Positions 42,737 through 52,643 of a stretch of 64,000 bases of DNA are shown here, in pieces. Origin of the DNA: Acidovorax sp. FHTAMBA (GTDB lineage: Bacteria; Pseudomonadota; Gammaproteobacteria; Burkholderiales; Burkholderiaceae_C); contig NZ_CP152407.1 in assembly GCF_038958875.1 (NCBI RefSeq), forward strand, positions 1,991,501-2,055,500, given 5' to 3'. The position numbers and the translations under genes are program-made. The notes below the pieces were generated by a model, which worked only from the letters and a program-made list of their open reading frames with translations, did not search any database and was not told the origin of the DNA. Position 1 is the first letter of the stretch. Each line of letters opens with the position of its first letter.

Positions 42737-43713
42737 AGACAGCACTTCGCTATCTGAACTATCTGCCCGCATTGCTCTTGGCGGCTCTGGTCTTCGTTCC
42801 AGCGTTGTCGAGAGCCATCGACGACAGCTTTCTCGTGGCTTTCAGTGCCCGCGTTCTGATCTATGCCATTGCGGCATGCGCGCTCAACATCGCACTGGGC
42901 TTCGGTGGCATGGTCAGCCTGGGGCACGCCTTGTTCATCGGGATCGGGATGTACAGCGTCGCCTTGCCCGTGCACTACGGTATCGACTCCGGCTGGGTCC
43001 ACCTGGCCGTGTGCGTGGCGGTCTGCATCGTGATTGCCTCTGTCACCGGGCTCATCAGCCTTCGCACATCCGGGATTGCCTTCATCATGATCACCCTGGC
43101 CTTTGCTCAGATGGGTTATTTCGTCATCGTCAGTCTCAAGCAGTACGGCGGGGACGACGGATTGGGCGTGGCGCGGGCGAGCAACTTCTTCGGCGTGGCC
43201 TTGAACTCGCCCGAGGCGGTCTTCTACTGTGCCTGGGGACTTCTGCTGGCGTTGACCTACTGGGTCATGCGTTTGCGCAAGTCGCCCTTTGGCATGGTCT
43301 TGCGAGGAGGGCGGCAGAACTCGCGGCGCATCAACTCCGTGGGCTTGCCTTTACAGCGCTATCAACTCACGGCCTACGTCCTGTCCGCGATTCCCTGTGG
43401 CTTCGCAGGGATGCTGTTGGCCAACCTCAATGCCTATGCCTCTCCCAGCAGCATGTCTTGGATGATCTCCGGTGAACTCATCGTGATGGTCGTCATGGGG
43501 GGAATGGGCACTGTCATCGGGCCGGTGATCGGCGCCCTGGCTTTTCTGGGTCTTGAAGAGGTCATCAAGGCCTACACCGAGCACTGGATGGCTGTCTTCG
43601 GCATCGTGATTCTGGTCATGGCAATGTTCGGAAAAAGTGGCATCGCCGGTTGGGTAAAGGCCGTGGCCGATCGCGCCTTGAGGAAAGCGCCGGCAGGGGG
43701 GGCGCCGCGATGA
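42733..43713 (+). CDS. livM: LIV-type ABC permease, LivM family, 326 aa
   Basis: Second membrane subunit of the transporter, with about nine hydrophobic segments and the LivM motif NIALGFGGMVSLGHALFIGIG near residue 50-70. The cytoplasmic loop LRGGRQNSRRINSVGLPLQRYQ contacts the ATPases. ATGA overlaps join it to livH upstream and livG downstream, showing a tightly coupled operon. Confidence 0.93.
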   Translation: MKTALRYLNYLPALLLAALVFVPALSRAIDDSFLVAFSARVLIYAIAACALNIALGFGGMVSLGHALFIGIGMYSVALPVHYGIDSGWVHLAVCVAVCIVIASVTGLISLRTSGIAFIMITLAFAQMGYFVIVSLKQYGGDDGLGVARASNFFGVALNSPEAVFYCAWGLLLALTYWVMRLRKSPFGMVLRGGRQNSRRINSVGLPLQRYQLTAYVLSAIPCGFAGMLLANLNAYASPSSMSWMISGELIVMVVMGGMGTVIGPVIGALAFLGLEEVIKAYTEHWMAVFGIVILVMAMFGKSGIAGWVKAVADRALRKAPAGGAPR

Positions 43714-44468
43714 CTTCACTGCTGAAAACACATGCCATCACCAAGCGCTATGGCGCGCTGTTGGTCACCGACGAAGTTTCGATCGACGTCAAGGAGGGCG
43801 AACTGCACGCCATCATCGGGCCAAACGGGGCAGGGAAAACCACCCTCATCAACCAACTCTCCGGGGAACTTGCACCCGGTTCGGGCCGGATTGAGTTTGC
43901 TGGCCAGGACGTGACGCCGCTTGGCATCCATGCCCGTGCACGCCGCGGGCTGGTCCGCTCGTACCAGATCACATCGGTGTTCGATGAATTCACCGTGCTC
44001 GAAAATGCAACCCTGGCAGCCCGAGGCGCGCGTCGAAATGCATTTGACTTCTGGAAGGGTCTGCTGGATGACGAGGTTTCACTAGCTGCTGCAAAGCGCG
44101 GGATACAGGCTGCTGGACTTGATCCCCGCACGCAAGCATTGGCCTCGGAACTTGGCTACGGCGAGCGCCGGCAACTTGAGTTGGCCATGGCACTTGCTGC
44201 CGAACCCAAGTTTCTCCTACTTGATGAGCCTATGGCCGGGATGAGCGTCCAGGAGTCGGCCGCCGTTGTTGAACTGCTCAAGACGCTCAAGAAGCAATAC
44301 ACCATTCTGCTGGTGGAGCATGACATGAACGCGGTGTTCGCGCTCGCTGACCGCATCAGTGTCCTGGTCTATGGGCGCATCCTGGTGACGGGAACGCCCG
44401 AGGAAATTCGAGGCAATGAAGAGGTTCGCGCCATCTACCTCGGAGATGAGGAGATCAGCGAATCATGA
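43710..44468 (+). CDS. livG: LIV-type ABC ATPase, LivG family, 252 aa
   Basis: Nucleotide-binding subunit with Walker A GPNGAGKTTL at about 37-46, ABC signature LGYGERRQLELAMAL, Walker B FLLLDEPMAGM and switch His in LVEHDMNAVF. It drives uptake together with LivF. Start and stop overlap livM and livF by four bases each. Confidence 0.94.
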   Translation: MTSLLKTHAITKRYGALLVTDEVSIDVKEGELHAIIGPNGAGKTTLINQLSGELAPGSGRIEFAGQDVTPLGIHARARRGLVRSYQITSVFDEFTVLENATLAARGARRNAFDFWKGLLDDEVSLAAAKRGIQAAGLDPRTQALASELGYGERRQLELAMALAAEPKFLLLDEPMAGMSVQESAAVVELLKTLKKQYTILLVEHDMNAVFALADRISVLVYGRILVTGTPEEIRGNEEVRAIYLGDEEISES

Positions 44469-45178
44469 ATACACTGCTCAAAGTCCATGGGCTGAAGGCT
44501 GGCTACGGTGCCGCCCAAGTCCTGTTCGGTGTGGATTTCTCCGTCGAGGAAGGGCAGGTGGTGACCTTGCTCGGCCGCAATGGCATGGGACGCTCCACCA
44601 CCATCAAATGCCTGTTCGGGCTGCTCCCTCCTTCATCGGGGGAGATCTCAATGGATGGTCGCCGCGTGGAACGGCTGGCCTCCCATCAGCTTGCCAAGCT
44701 GGGCCTCGGTCTCGTCCCCGAAGGCCGCCAGGTGTTCCCCAACCTGACGGTGGAAGAGAACCTGATTGCCACAGCGCGCATGCGCTCCGGCGGGAAACTC
44801 AAGCCCTGGACGCTGGACAGGGTGTATGGCTTCTTTCCCCGGCTGAAGGAACGCCGCTCGAATCTCGGGTCCCAACTCTCGGGGGGCGAGCAGCAGATGC
44901 TGGCCATCGGACGCGCGCTGATGACCAACCCGCGACTGGTCGTCCTCGATGAGGCCACTGAAGGGCTGGCACCCATCATTCGTGCCGAGATCTGGCGCTC
45001 GCTGGGTGAACTGAAGGCGGAAGGGTTGTCGCTCATCGTCATTGACAAGAACCTGGGACCCCTGCTGGAACTGGCCGACAAGCACTACGTCATGGAAAAG
45101 GGCGTCGTGGTCTGGTCGGGCGATTCGGCGGGGCTGCGTGCCAACTCACGCATCGTCCACGAGTACCTTGGGGTGTGA
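44465..45178 (+). CDS. livF: LIV-type ABC ATPase, LivF family, 237 aa
   Basis: Second nucleotide-binding subunit. Signature LSGGEQQMLAIGRAL, Walker B LVVLDEATEGLAP and switch region LIVIDKNLGPLLEL (the His of the switch is Lys here). In the Walker A GRNGMGRSTTIK the usual lysine is Arg43. Arginine at this place would be expected to weaken ATP hydrolysis, so LivG may do most of the work; similar LivF variants may exist. Four-base overlap with livG. Confidence 0.92.
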   Translation: MNTLLKVHGLKAGYGAAQVLFGVDFSVEEGQVVTLLGRNGMGRSTTIKCLFGLLPPSSGEISMDGRRVERLASHQLAKLGLGLVPEGRQVFPNLTVEENLIATARMRSGGKLKPWTLDRVYGFFPRLKERRSNLGSQLSGGEQQMLAIGRALMTNPRLVVLDEATEGLAPIIRAEIWRSLGELKAEGLSLIVIDKNLGPLLELADKHYVMEKGVVVWSGDSAGLRANSRIVHEYLGV

Positions 45179-45214
45179 CGACTGCGTCGCGCGCCTCCCA
45201 AAGGAGTTGAAACC

Positions 45215-45799
45215 ATGAACGATTCACGCACCCAGGCACTCAATACCATTCGTGCCGAACACCGGACGTTGGCGGCGGTCATACACAACCTCAAGGATTT
45301 ATTGGCCGAGGTGCATGCCCAGCGTATAAGGGCCGACTTTCCGCTGTTGTGGTCGATGGTCTACTACATCGATGCCTTCCCGAATCGGTTGCACCACCCG
45401 AAGGAAGACGAATGGCTCTTTCGGCTCTTGCGCAAGAGAACGCATGAGGCGGATGCATTGATCGGCGAACTCCAGCGGCAACACGCGCACGAACCGCAAG
45501 CACTCGGCGAGATCAGGCGTTGGCTGGGAAATGTTCAGGCCAACGTACCGGGAAGCATGGACGCATTGGTGCGGACCATGTCGGCCTATGCCGAATTCAC
45601 GTGGAGGCATGTGAAGGCGGAGGAGCACGAGCTGATTCCGCTTGCCGAGAGCCACCTCACCGATGCCGACTGGGACGAAATTGCACATGCCTTTGCACAG
45701 AACGCAGACCCGCTGAGCGGGTTTGGCGAAGCCGATGCCTTTCACCAGCGCTTTCGCGAAATCGTTGAACGTACCCCGGCCCCCCTGGGGCTTGCCTGA
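45215..45799 (+). CDS. Hemerythrin HHE-domain protein, 194 aa
   Basis: Four-helix protein with di-iron-type ligands: RAEHRTLAAVIHNLKDLL (first His), LHHPKEDEWLF (His-His, Glu) and FTWRHVKAEEHELIPLAESHL (His, Glu, His). HHE proteins bind oxygen, nitric oxide or iron and serve in sensing, storage or repair of iron sites. It lies between the transporter and gentisate dioxygenase, an Fe(II), oxygen-using enzyme, so it may deliver oxygen or iron or protect the enzyme. AAAGGAG precedes the ATG. Confidence 0.88.
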   Translation: MNDSRTQALNTIRAEHRTLAAVIHNLKDLLAEVHAQRIRADFPLLWSMVYYIDAFPNRLHHPKEDEWLFRLLRKRTHEADALIGELQRQHAHEPQALGEIRRWLGNVQANVPGSMDALVRTMSAYAEFTWRHVKAEEHELIPLAESHLTDADWDEIAHAFAQNADPLSGFGEADAFHQRFREIVERTPAPLGLA

Positions 45800-45856
45800 G
45801 GCCTGCTTCATGGGTGCCGGATCGTCAGACTTCGCCCATGTCCATAGGAGAACCGC

Positions 45857-46927
45857 ATGACAAACGAACTTGGACGTCTTGAAGACCTGCCCGCCGACTA
45901 TGTGGCGGCGCTGCGCGAGCGCAACCTGGTGCCACTGTGGCCCAGCCTGCGCGGTGTGCTGCCGCCGCGGCAGCCGACGCGGCAGACGAGACCTACGCAC
46001 TGGACCTATGCCGACATCAAGCCGCTGCTGCTCAAGGCCGGCGAGCTGACGCCCATCGAGAAGGCCGAGCGCCGCGTGCTGGTGCTGGCCAACCCCGGCC
46101 ACACGCTGGAGAAGATGCAGGCCTCCAGCGCCATGTACCTGGGCATGCAGCTGCTGCTGCCCGGCGAATGGGCGCCCAGCCACCGCCACACGCCCAACGC
46201 GGTGCGCATGGTGGTGGAGGGCGAGGGCGCCTGGACCACGGTGGAAGGCGAGAAGTGCCCCATGGAGCGGGGCGACCTGATCCTCACGCCCACCGGGCTG
46301 TGGCACGAGCACGGCCACGACGGCGCCGACCCTGTGATCTGGCTCGACGTGCTCGATCTGCCGCTGGCCTACTACCTGGAGGTCAGCTACCACCTCAACG
46401 GCGCGCGCCAGGACACGAAACCCGGCGAGGGCCAGCGGAACTACGCCCGCGCTGGTGTGGTGCCCACCCCGGTGTTCGGCCGCAGCGGCCGTCGCTATCC
46501 CCTGTTGCGCTACCCCTGGGCCGACGCCAGGGCTGCCTTGCAGTCGCTGGCCGCGAACCAGCCCGACTTGGCGCACGTGCAGGTGACCTATGTGAATCCC
46601 GAGACAGGTGAGGACGCCGAGAACATCCTGGGTTTCCACGCCCTGATGCTGCGTCCGGGCCAGACGCTGGCGCTGCCCGCGCGCTCGCCGGCCGTGGTCT
46701 ACCACGTCATCGAAGGCGGCGCCCGCGTGACCACCGAGTCCCAGGGCTTCGATCTCGCGCCTGCCGACACCTGCTGCATCCCCGGCTACGCCGCCACCAC
46801 GCTGAGCAACCTATCGGACACGGTGCCGGCCTTCGTTTTCGTGGCCGACGAATCGCCTTTGCACCGCAAGCTTGGCGTGTACGAGGTGCGCAGCGGCGAC
46901 CAGCCCTCCATGCCCTCCCAATCCTGA
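45857..46927 (+). CDS. nagI: Gentisate 1,2-dioxygenase, 356 aa
   Basis: Opens the ring of gentisate to maleylpyruvate with Fe(II) and oxygen. Bicupin; the N-terminal cupin holds the iron: His109 and His111 in PSHRHT, and His150 in LWHEHGHD, with the pattern [20 protein letters not shown] between. The C-terminal cupin lacks the iron ligands. GC-rich codon use differs from the genes upstream. ATAGGAGAACC precedes the ATG. It starts the gentisate run nagI-K-L that completes salicylate breakdown. Confidence 0.95.
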   Translation: MTNELGRLEDLPADYVAALRERNLVPLWPSLRGVLPPRQPTRQTRPTHWTYADIKPLLLKAGELTPIEKAERRVLVLANPGHTLEKMQASSAMYLGMQLLLPGEWAPSHRHTPNAVRMVVEGEGAWTTVEGEKCPMERGDLILTPTGLWHEHGHDGADPVIWLDVLDLPLAYYLEVSYHLNGARQDTKPGEGQRNYARAGVVPTPVFGRSGRRYPLLRYPWADARAALQSLAANQPDLAHVQVTYVNPETGEDAENILGFHALMLRPGQTLALPARSPAVVYHVIEGGARVTTESQGFDLAPADTCCIPGYAATTLSNLSDTVPAFVFVADESPLHRKLGVYEVRSGDQPSMPSQS

Positions 46928-46955
46928 ACTCAGACACCGCCCTCGCGAGCCCTCC

Positions 46956-47657
46956 ATGACCCAGTACCTCTTTGCCCCTCCCGCCGTTCAATCCCTGCCG
47001 ATCCGCGGCAAGACCGAGCGCTTCGCCATCAACCGCATCTTCTGCGTCGGCCGCAACTACCACGCGCACGCGGTGGAGATGGGCAGGCCGGTGGACAAGT
47101 CGGCCGAGCGGCCGTTCTACTTCACCAAATCGCCACAGACCCTGGTCCAAAGCGGCGCCACCGTACCCTATCCGCCGGAAACCAAGAACTATCACTTCGA
47201 GATGGAACTGGTGCTGGCTGTGGGCAAGCCTGGCTTTCGCGTGAGCGCAGAGAACGCCCACGAGATCGTCTACGGCTATGCCGCCGGGCTGGACATGACG
47301 CGCCGCGACCTGCAGTTGGTGGCCCGCGACAAGGGGCGCCCCTGGGACCTGGGCAAGGACATCGAGGACGGCTCGGTCTGCAGCGAGATTGTGCCCATGG
47401 ACGGCGTGGTGATCGACAAGGGCGTGATCGCGCTCGAAGTCAACGGGGAACCCAAGCAGTCGTCCAACGTGGACAAGCTGATCTGGAACATCCGGGAAAT
47501 CATCGCCGACCTGTCTCTGTTCTACCACCTGCAGCCCGGCGACCTGATCTACACCGGCACGCCCGAGGGTGTGGGCCCGGTGGTGACCGGCGACCAGATC
47601 ACCGGCCGCGTCGAAGGGGTGGCCGAGGTGGCCCTGACCATCGGCCAGGCCGCCTGA
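46956..47657 (+). CDS. nagK: Fumarylpyruvate hydrolase (FAH family), 233 aa
   Basis: Splits fumarylpyruvate to fumarate and pyruvate. FAH-fold motifs: [15 protein letters not shown] near 27-41, [13 protein letters not shown] (Glu metal ligands), [12 protein letters not shown] and [13 protein letters not shown]. It starts 28 bases after nagI. Maleylpyruvate isomerase follows 14 bases later, an order swapped relative to the reaction sequence but common in nag clusters. Confidence 0.93.
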   Translation: MTQYLFAPPAVQSLPIRGKTERFAINRIFCVGRNYHAHAVEMGRPVDKSAERPFYFTKSPQTLVQSGATVPYPPETKNYHFEMELVLAVGKPGFRVSAENAHEIVYGYAAGLDMTRRDLQLVARDKGRPWDLGKDIEDGSVCSEIVPMDGVVIDKGVIALEVNGEPKQSSNVDKLIWNIREIIADLSLFYHLQPGDLIYTGTPEGVGPVVTGDQITGRVEGVAEVALTIGQAA

Positions 47658-47671
47658 GCGGGGGGCACGAC

Positions 47672-48325
47672 ATGGCTATGAAGCTGCACAACTTCTGGCG
47701 TAGCGGCACCTCGCACCGCACTCGCATCGCGCTCAATCTCAAGGGGTTGAGCTATGAGTACATTGCGGTGCATCTCGGCAAGGAGGCGCATCTGACCGAG
47801 GCGTTCAAGGCCGTGAACCCGCAGCAACTGGTGCCTGCGCTGCAGGCCGACGAGTTGGGCGCCCACGTGCTGATCCAGTCGCCGGCCATCATCGAATGGC
47901 TGGAGGAGAAGTACCCCACGCCCGCGTTGCTGCCGTCCGATCCGCAGCACCGCGCCCAGGTGCGCGCGCTCGCAGCCATTGTCGGTTGCGACATCCACCC
48001 GGTAAACAACCGCCGCATCCTGGAGTACCTGCGCAAGAACTTCGGTGCCGACGAAGCTGCCATCAATGCATGGTGCGGCACCTGGATCACCGCTGGATTT
48101 GACGCCTATGAAGCGTTGCTCGCTTCGGATACAAAGAGAGGGGGCTTCAGCTTTGGTGATGCCCCGTCCCTGGCCGACGTCTATCTGGTTCCTCAGATTG
48201 AGAGTGCTCGCCGCTTCATGGTGGACATTTCTCGCTGGCCCCGGATATTCGCAGTAGAGAAGGCCTGCAATGAGTTGGACGCGTTTCGCCGTGCATCTCC
48301 TTCGGCGCAGCCTGATGCCGTCTGA
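47672..48325 (+). CDS. nagL: Maleylpyruvate isomerase (zeta-class glutathione transferase), 217 aa
   Basis: Glutathione-dependent cis-trans isomerase of maleylpyruvate to fumarylpyruvate. The zeta-class active-site motif is HNFWRSGTSHRTRIAL at about 6-21 (usual SSCx[WH]R reads SGTSHR here), followed by LVPALQ and the SPAIIEWLEE glutathione site; the C-terminal helical domain ends with FGDAPSLADVYLVPQ. The last third uses less GC-rich codons than the first two thirds. It closes the gentisate run. Confidence 0.92.
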   Translation: MAMKLHNFWRSGTSHRTRIALNLKGLSYEYIAVHLGKEAHLTEAFKAVNPQQLVPALQADELGAHVLIQSPAIIEWLEEKYPTPALLPSDPQHRAQVRALAAIVGCDIHPVNNRRILEYLRKNFGADEAAINAWCGTWITAGFDAYEALLASDTKRGGFSFGDAPSLADVYLVPQIESARRFMVDISRWPRIFAVEKACNELDAFRRASPSAQPDAV

Positions 48326-48430
48326 CTTGATGTCGAATCTCATCACATTCAAAATCTAAATCGAGGGGCATTTCACTAGTCAATTGTAGTTGGCGTCTTC
48401 GGTCAGGTACATAGTACGAAACGGCAGGTC

Positions 48431-49402
48431 ATGAAGAATCCCGTCAGCATGCTACGCAGTGTCAACATGAACCTGCTTCCCATCTTGACCGAATTGCTGC
48501 GGTCCGCCAATGTCACAAGGGCAGCTAGCCGGCTGAATCTCACGCAATCGACGGTCAGTGGCTCGCTGCGTCAGTTGCGAGACATATTCGGCGATGAACT
48601 GTTGGTTCAGCGGGGACGCGAGATGGTCCTTACTGAAAGAGCGAGGCGGCTTGTACCAGAGGTTGAGCGCATCATGGAGCTCGCCGGCCGCCTATTCCAG
48701 ATTGAGCAATTCGATCCCCTGACGGCTGAAACGCGCTTTCGCATTGCCACAGCCGACTATGTCTCAGCGCTCGTCACGTCAAGGCTTGGGGCTACTTTGC
48801 AGGCCCAGGCGCCCAATGTCACGCTCACACTCACGCCCACGCCGGGCACATCCGCCAAGGAACTGCAGCAGGGCTCGCTCGACCTGATCATCTGCCCCAA
48901 TCTTCCATCGAATTGGCAAGCCTGCGGCATCAGCCGTGACGACCCCGATTTCCAGCATGAGATTTTCATGGAGGATGACTTGGTGGCGATCCAATGGAAG
49001 GGCCATGCCTGTTGCGGCACGGCGTTGAAACAGAACGAATACCTTGATCGGCCGCATGCGATGTATTGCCGAACGGACGGGCATGACACCATTGAGCAAG
49101 AGGCGCTGACCCGTCTTGGGTTGCGACAACGTACCCAGTTTCAGGTGCCCTATTTCACGCTTCTTCCCCAATTGGTCGTAGGCACCGATATTATCGGATT
49201 GGTGCCGCGTTCACTTGCGCTCCATTATGTGCAGATCTTTGAGATTGATATCTTCAAGCCCCCCTTTGAATTGCCAACAATGAATCTCGTGATGATCTGG
49301 GCTCGGAGCCGAGATGAATTCCCTGATCTGACATGGTTGCGACAGATGGTGCGGCAGGCCTCATGTGCAGGAGCCACAACCGGGTTCTCGCGCAACATCT
49401 GA
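48431..49402 (+). CDS. LysR-family regulator of the nah-type genes, 323 aa
   Basis: NodD/NahR-style LysR protein: MNLLPILTELLRSANVTRAASRLNLTQSTVSGSLRQLR (by position, 13-50) forms the helix-turn-helix; the effector domain runs from about residue 100. It is on the same strand as, and 132 bases upstream of, the salicylaldehyde dehydrogenase gene, so it probably controls nahF-E-D. Its effector would be salicylate or an upstream intermediate. No good Shine-Dalgarno precedes the ATG at 48431; the ATG at 48449 is an alternative. Confidence 0.88.
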   Translation: MKNPVSMLRSVNMNLLPILTELLRSANVTRAASRLNLTQSTVSGSLRQLRDIFGDELLVQRGREMVLTERARRLVPEVERIMELAGRLFQIEQFDPLTAETRFRIATADYVSALVTSRLGATLQAQAPNVTLTLTPTPGTSAKELQQGSLDLIICPNLPSNWQACGISRDDPDFQHEIFMEDDLVAIQWKGHACCGTALKQNEYLDRPHAMYCRTDGHDTIEQEALTRLGLRQRTQFQVPYFTLLPQLVVGTDIIGLVPRSLALHYVQIFEIDIFKPPFELPTMNLVMIWARSRDEFPDLTWLRQMVRQASCAGATTGFSRNI

Positions 49403-49534
49403 TGATGCCCGGGCAATCCAGCCATCGGCCTGACCGATACGTGGCATCCGGAATCTCTGTTTTACCGGAGGCATATGTGCTCCTAGAGTTGTCGAGTGCT
49501 TTTTCGCACATCGACCCGACTCAGGAGAACATTC

Positions 49535-50986
49535 ATGGAGACTCAGCTCATCATCGACAACCGGGACGTGCCCGCTTCCGGCGGCGCCACATACACCCGA
49601 ATCCACCCGACCACAGGTGATACCGTTACCCGGGCAGCGGCTGCGAGCGTCGAGGATGCGGTAGCGGCAGCGGAGTCCGCCCATCGTGCATTTCAGTCCT
49701 GGTCGCAAAGCGGACCGACTGAGCGTCGACGCATCTTTCTGAAAGCGGCAGACATCCTCGAAGCCAAGACGCCTCAGTTCATCGAGGTCATGGCCAAGGA
49801 GATTGGCGCTTCAGAACTATGGTCCGGGTTCAACGTGGTGCTGGCAGCCAATCTTTTCCGTGAGGCCGCCGCGCTGGCCACTCAGATCCAGGGAGAGACC
49901 ATTCCGACCGACAAGCCCGGCGCACTTTCCATGACAGTGCGCCAACCGGTGGGTGTGATCCTGAGCATCGTGCCCTGGAACGGTCCCGTGGTTCTTGCAG
50001 CACGCGCCATCGCCTATCCCATCATTTGCGGCAACTCGGTGGTTTTCCGCGCTTCGGAGACCAGCCCGAAAACGCACCTGATGATTGCGGAGGCGCTCGT
50101 GGAAGCAGGACTCCCCCCCGGTGTGCTCAATGTCCTCACGAACGCTCCGATCGATGCCCCCGACGTGATTGATGCGCTGATTTCCCACAAGGCCGTTCGC
50201 CGCATCAACTTCACGGGGTCCACCCGCGTGGGCCGCATCATCGCGGAGAAAGCGGGGCGCCAGCTCAAGCGCTGCCTGCTTGAGCTGGGCGGGAAGTCGC
50301 CCCTGGTTGTTCTGGACGATGCAGACATCGACGAGGCCGTGAAGGCTGCGGTGTTTGGCGCCTTTCTCTACCAGGGGCAGATCTGCATGTCCACCGAGCG
50401 CATCGTGGTAGACGAAAGGATTGCGGACGAGTTCGTGGCCAAGTTCGCCGCTCGGGCTCGCGAGCTGCCGACTGGTGACCCGGCTGCTGGCGCGGCCTGC
50501 GTCATTGGCCCAATGATCGTGAGCGAATCTGGAGATCGGCTCAACCGCATGATCGATGACGCCTTGGCCAAGGGCGCCAAGATAGCCGCCGGCGGACGAG
50601 CGAACGGCGCAGTGATGCCCGCCACGATTGTCGACCATGTCGCTCGCGACATGCAGATCTACGACGAGGAGACCTTCGGCCCGATCACCACCGTGGTCCG
50701 GGCGCGCGATACCGAGGATGCCGTGCGCATCGCCAACGATACGGCCTACGGGCTGTCGTCAGGCGTATTTGGTCGGGACGTGACTCGTGCATTGGCAGTG
50801 GCCATGCGCATCGAGACTGGCTGCTGTCACATCAACGGCGCCACCGTTCAGAACGAGGCGCAGGCTCCCTACGGCGGCACGAAGGACAGCGGCTATGGCC
50901 GATTCGACGGCCGTGCTGTGATCGATGAGTTCACCGAGTTGAAGTGGCTCACGATTGAGCCGTCCAAGCAGCAGTACCCCTTTTAA
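49535..50986 (+). CDS. nahF: Salicylaldehyde dehydrogenase, 483 aa
   Basis: Oxidises salicylaldehyde to salicylate with NAD. Length (483) and active site match NahF: nucleophile Cys284 in GQICMSTER, base Glu250 in LLELGGKSP, and the C-terminal FDGRAVIDEFTELKWLTIE. The segments FREAAALATQIQGETIPTDK and AVFGAFLYQGQIC are also NahF-like. AGGAGAAC precedes the ATG. It precedes nahE and nahD; in this order the three convert 2-hydroxychromene-2-carboxylate to salicylate. Confidence 0.94.
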   Translation: METQLIIDNRDVPASGGATYTRIHPTTGDTVTRAAAASVEDAVAAAESAHRAFQSWSQSGPTERRRIFLKAADILEAKTPQFIEVMAKEIGASELWSGFNVVLAANLFREAAALATQIQGETIPTDKPGALSMTVRQPVGVILSIVPWNGPVVLAARAIAYPIICGNSVVFRASETSPKTHLMIAEALVEAGLPPGVLNVLTNAPIDAPDVIDALISHKAVRRINFTGSTRVGRIIAEKAGRQLKRCLLELGGKSPLVVLDDADIDEAVKAAVFGAFLYQGQICMSTERIVVDERIADEFVAKFAARARELPTGDPAAGAACVIGPMIVSESGDRLNRMIDDALAKGAKIAAGGRANGAVMPATIVDHVARDMQIYDEETFGPITTVVRARDTEDAVRIANDTAYGLSSGVFGRDVTRALAVAMRIETGCCHINGATVQNEAQAPYGGTKDSGYGRFDGRAVIDEFTELKWLTIEPSKQQYPF

Positions 50987-51009
50987 ATTCCAACTGATCA
51001 GGAAACTTC

Positions 51010-52017
51010 ATGGCAAAGCAGACAAAGACACGGCTGACGTCTGATGACATTCATGGCGCGTGGGTCATCATGCCCACGCCGTCGACCCCGGATGCATCCG
51101 ACTGGCGCGTCCAGCACACGGTCGATCTCGACGAGACGGCCCGCATCGTAGAGGCGCTGATCGCCGCAGGGGTCGACGGCATTCTCAGCAATGGAACTTT
51201 TGGCGAGTGCGCCACGCTCACGTGGGAGGAGAAGCGCGACTTCATCGCTACGGTGGTCGAGACGGTGGGCGGCCGCGTGCCCTTCTTCTGCGGTACCACG
51301 GCGTTGCACACCCGCGAGGTGATCCGCCAGACACGGGAGGCCATGGACATCGGCGCGAGCGGCACCATGCTCGGCGTGCCGATGTGGTGCAAGATGGAAG
51401 TGCCCACTGCCGTGCAGTTCTACCGCGACATTGCGGAGGCGGTGCCCGAGGCGGCGATCGCGGTCTACGCCAACCCTGAGGCTTTCAAGTTTGACTTTCC
51501 GCGGTCGTTCTGGGCCCAGGTCTCGGCGATTCCCCAAGTGGTGACTGCGAAGTACCTGGGTATTGGCATGCTGGATCTTGACCTGAGACTGGCTCCCGGT
51601 ATCCGCTTCCTGCCACACGAGGACGACTATTACGCAGCGGCACGGATCGATCCGGAGCGCATGACCGCTTTCTGGTCCAGCGGCGCCATGTGTGGTCCGG
51701 CCACGGCGATACGCTTGCGCGACAGTGTGAACGAGGCCAAGCGAAGCGGTGACTGGACTCACGCCAAGGCCATCTCGAATGCGATGCGACAGGCTGACTC
51801 CACACTATTCCCGCGCGGCGACTTCGCGGAGTTCTCAAAATACAACATTGGCCTGGAGAAGGCGCGCATGGATGCGGCAGGCTGGCTCAAGGCCGGCCCC
51901 TGCCGCCCGCCCTACCATGTTGTTCCCGAGGAATACCTGGCGGGGGCACGCAAGTCGGGCGAGGCCTGGTCCGCATTGCATGCGCGCTACTCGGACCAGG
52001 GTGAAGAAAGACGGTAG
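51010..52017 (+). CDS. nahE: trans-o-hydroxybenzylidenepyruvate hydratase-aldolase, 335 aa
   Basis: Class I aldolase of the dihydrodipicolinate-synthase family that turns trans-o-hydroxybenzylidenepyruvate into salicylaldehyde and pyruvate. Schiff-base Lys181 in VVTAKYLG and Tyr153 in AVYANPEAF match NahE. The segments [34 protein letters not shown] and [20 protein letters not shown] are nearly those of NahE/PahE. It begins 24 bases after nahF; nahD follows after 5 bases. Confidence 0.95.
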   Translation: MAKQTKTRLTSDDIHGAWVIMPTPSTPDASDWRVQHTVDLDETARIVEALIAAGVDGILSNGTFGECATLTWEEKRDFIATVVETVGGRVPFFCGTTALHTREVIRQTREAMDIGASGTMLGVPMWCKMEVPTAVQFYRDIAEAVPEAAIAVYANPEAFKFDFPRSFWAQVSAIPQVVTAKYLGIGMLDLDLRLAPGIRFLPHEDDYYAAARIDPERMTAFWSSGAMCGPATAIRLRDSVNEAKRSGDWTHAKAISNAMRQADSTLFPRGDFAEFSKYNIGLEKARMDAAGWLKAGPCRPPYHVVPEEYLAGARKSGEAWSALHARYSDQGEERR

Positions 52018-52022
52018 TCGCC

Positions 52023-52643
52023 ATGAGTCAGCAGACCGCCGCAGGCGAACCAGCACAGATTCGCTTCTATTTCGACTTTCTCAGTCCATATGCCTATTTG
52101 GCACGCCACCGCTTGGCCGGATTGTCTGCCAGCCATGGCTGGCACGTCGACTACCGCAGCATCGATCTGAGCCGAGCCAAGAAAGCGATTGGCAACGTGG
52201 GGCCAGCCAACCGCGACATGCCGGTGAAGCTGGCCCACCTGGCGAAGGATTTGTCGCGGTGGGCTGAGTTGTACGGTGTCGAGTTGAAGTTCCCGCCCAA
52301 CTTCAACAGCAGCAGATTGAACGCAGGCCTGTACTACTCGCGGTGCAAGGGGCACGAGTCGGACTATGTCCGCGTAGCCTTTCGGCACGTATGGGGCGAC
52401 GGGCGGGCTCCGGATGATCCGAACATCCTGCACGCCGTGGCTCAGGAGATGGGTTGGGATCCCGATGATTTTGCCGCGTTCACGCAGAGCGGAGCCGGTC
52501 TGCAGGCCTACAGCGAATCCACCGACGAAGCCATCCTTCGACATGTCTTCGGCGTCCCGACCATGGTCGTGGGCGACGAGATGTGGTGGGGCAACGATCG
52601 TCTGTTTTTCCTAGAGCAGTTCTTAAACGGAGACAAGAAATGA
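52023..52643 (+). CDS. nahD: 2-hydroxychromene-2-carboxylate isomerase, 206 aa
   Basis: DsbA-like, glutathione-dependent kappa-class GST that isomerises 2-hydroxychromene-2-carboxylate to trans-o-hydroxybenzylidenepyruvate. Features: FYFDFLSPYAYLARHRL near 16-32, VDYRSIDL, LKFPPNFNSSRLNAG and the C-terminal VFGVPTMVVGDEMWWGNDRLFFLE (by position). Its presence shows that the block once took in a fused-ring or chromene-type substrate. The TGA overlaps the start of the solute-receptor gene. Confidence 0.93.
   Translation: MSQQTAAGEPAQIRFYFDFLSPYAYLARHRLAGLSASHGWHVDYRSIDLSRAKKAIGNVGPANRDMPVKLAHLAKDLSRWAELYGVELKFPPNFNSSRLNAGLYYSRCKGHESDYVRVAFRHVWGDGRAPDDPNILHAVAQEMGWDPDDFAAFTQSGAGLQAYSESTDEAILRHVFGVPTMVVGDEMWWGNDRLFFLEQFLNGDKK

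Noticed and set aside
51010..52017. Dihydrodipicolinate synthase (lysine pathway) for the aldolase gene
   Set aside because: Length, active-site surroundings and the nahF-nahD neighbours fit the hydratase-aldolase NahE, not lysine biosynthesis.
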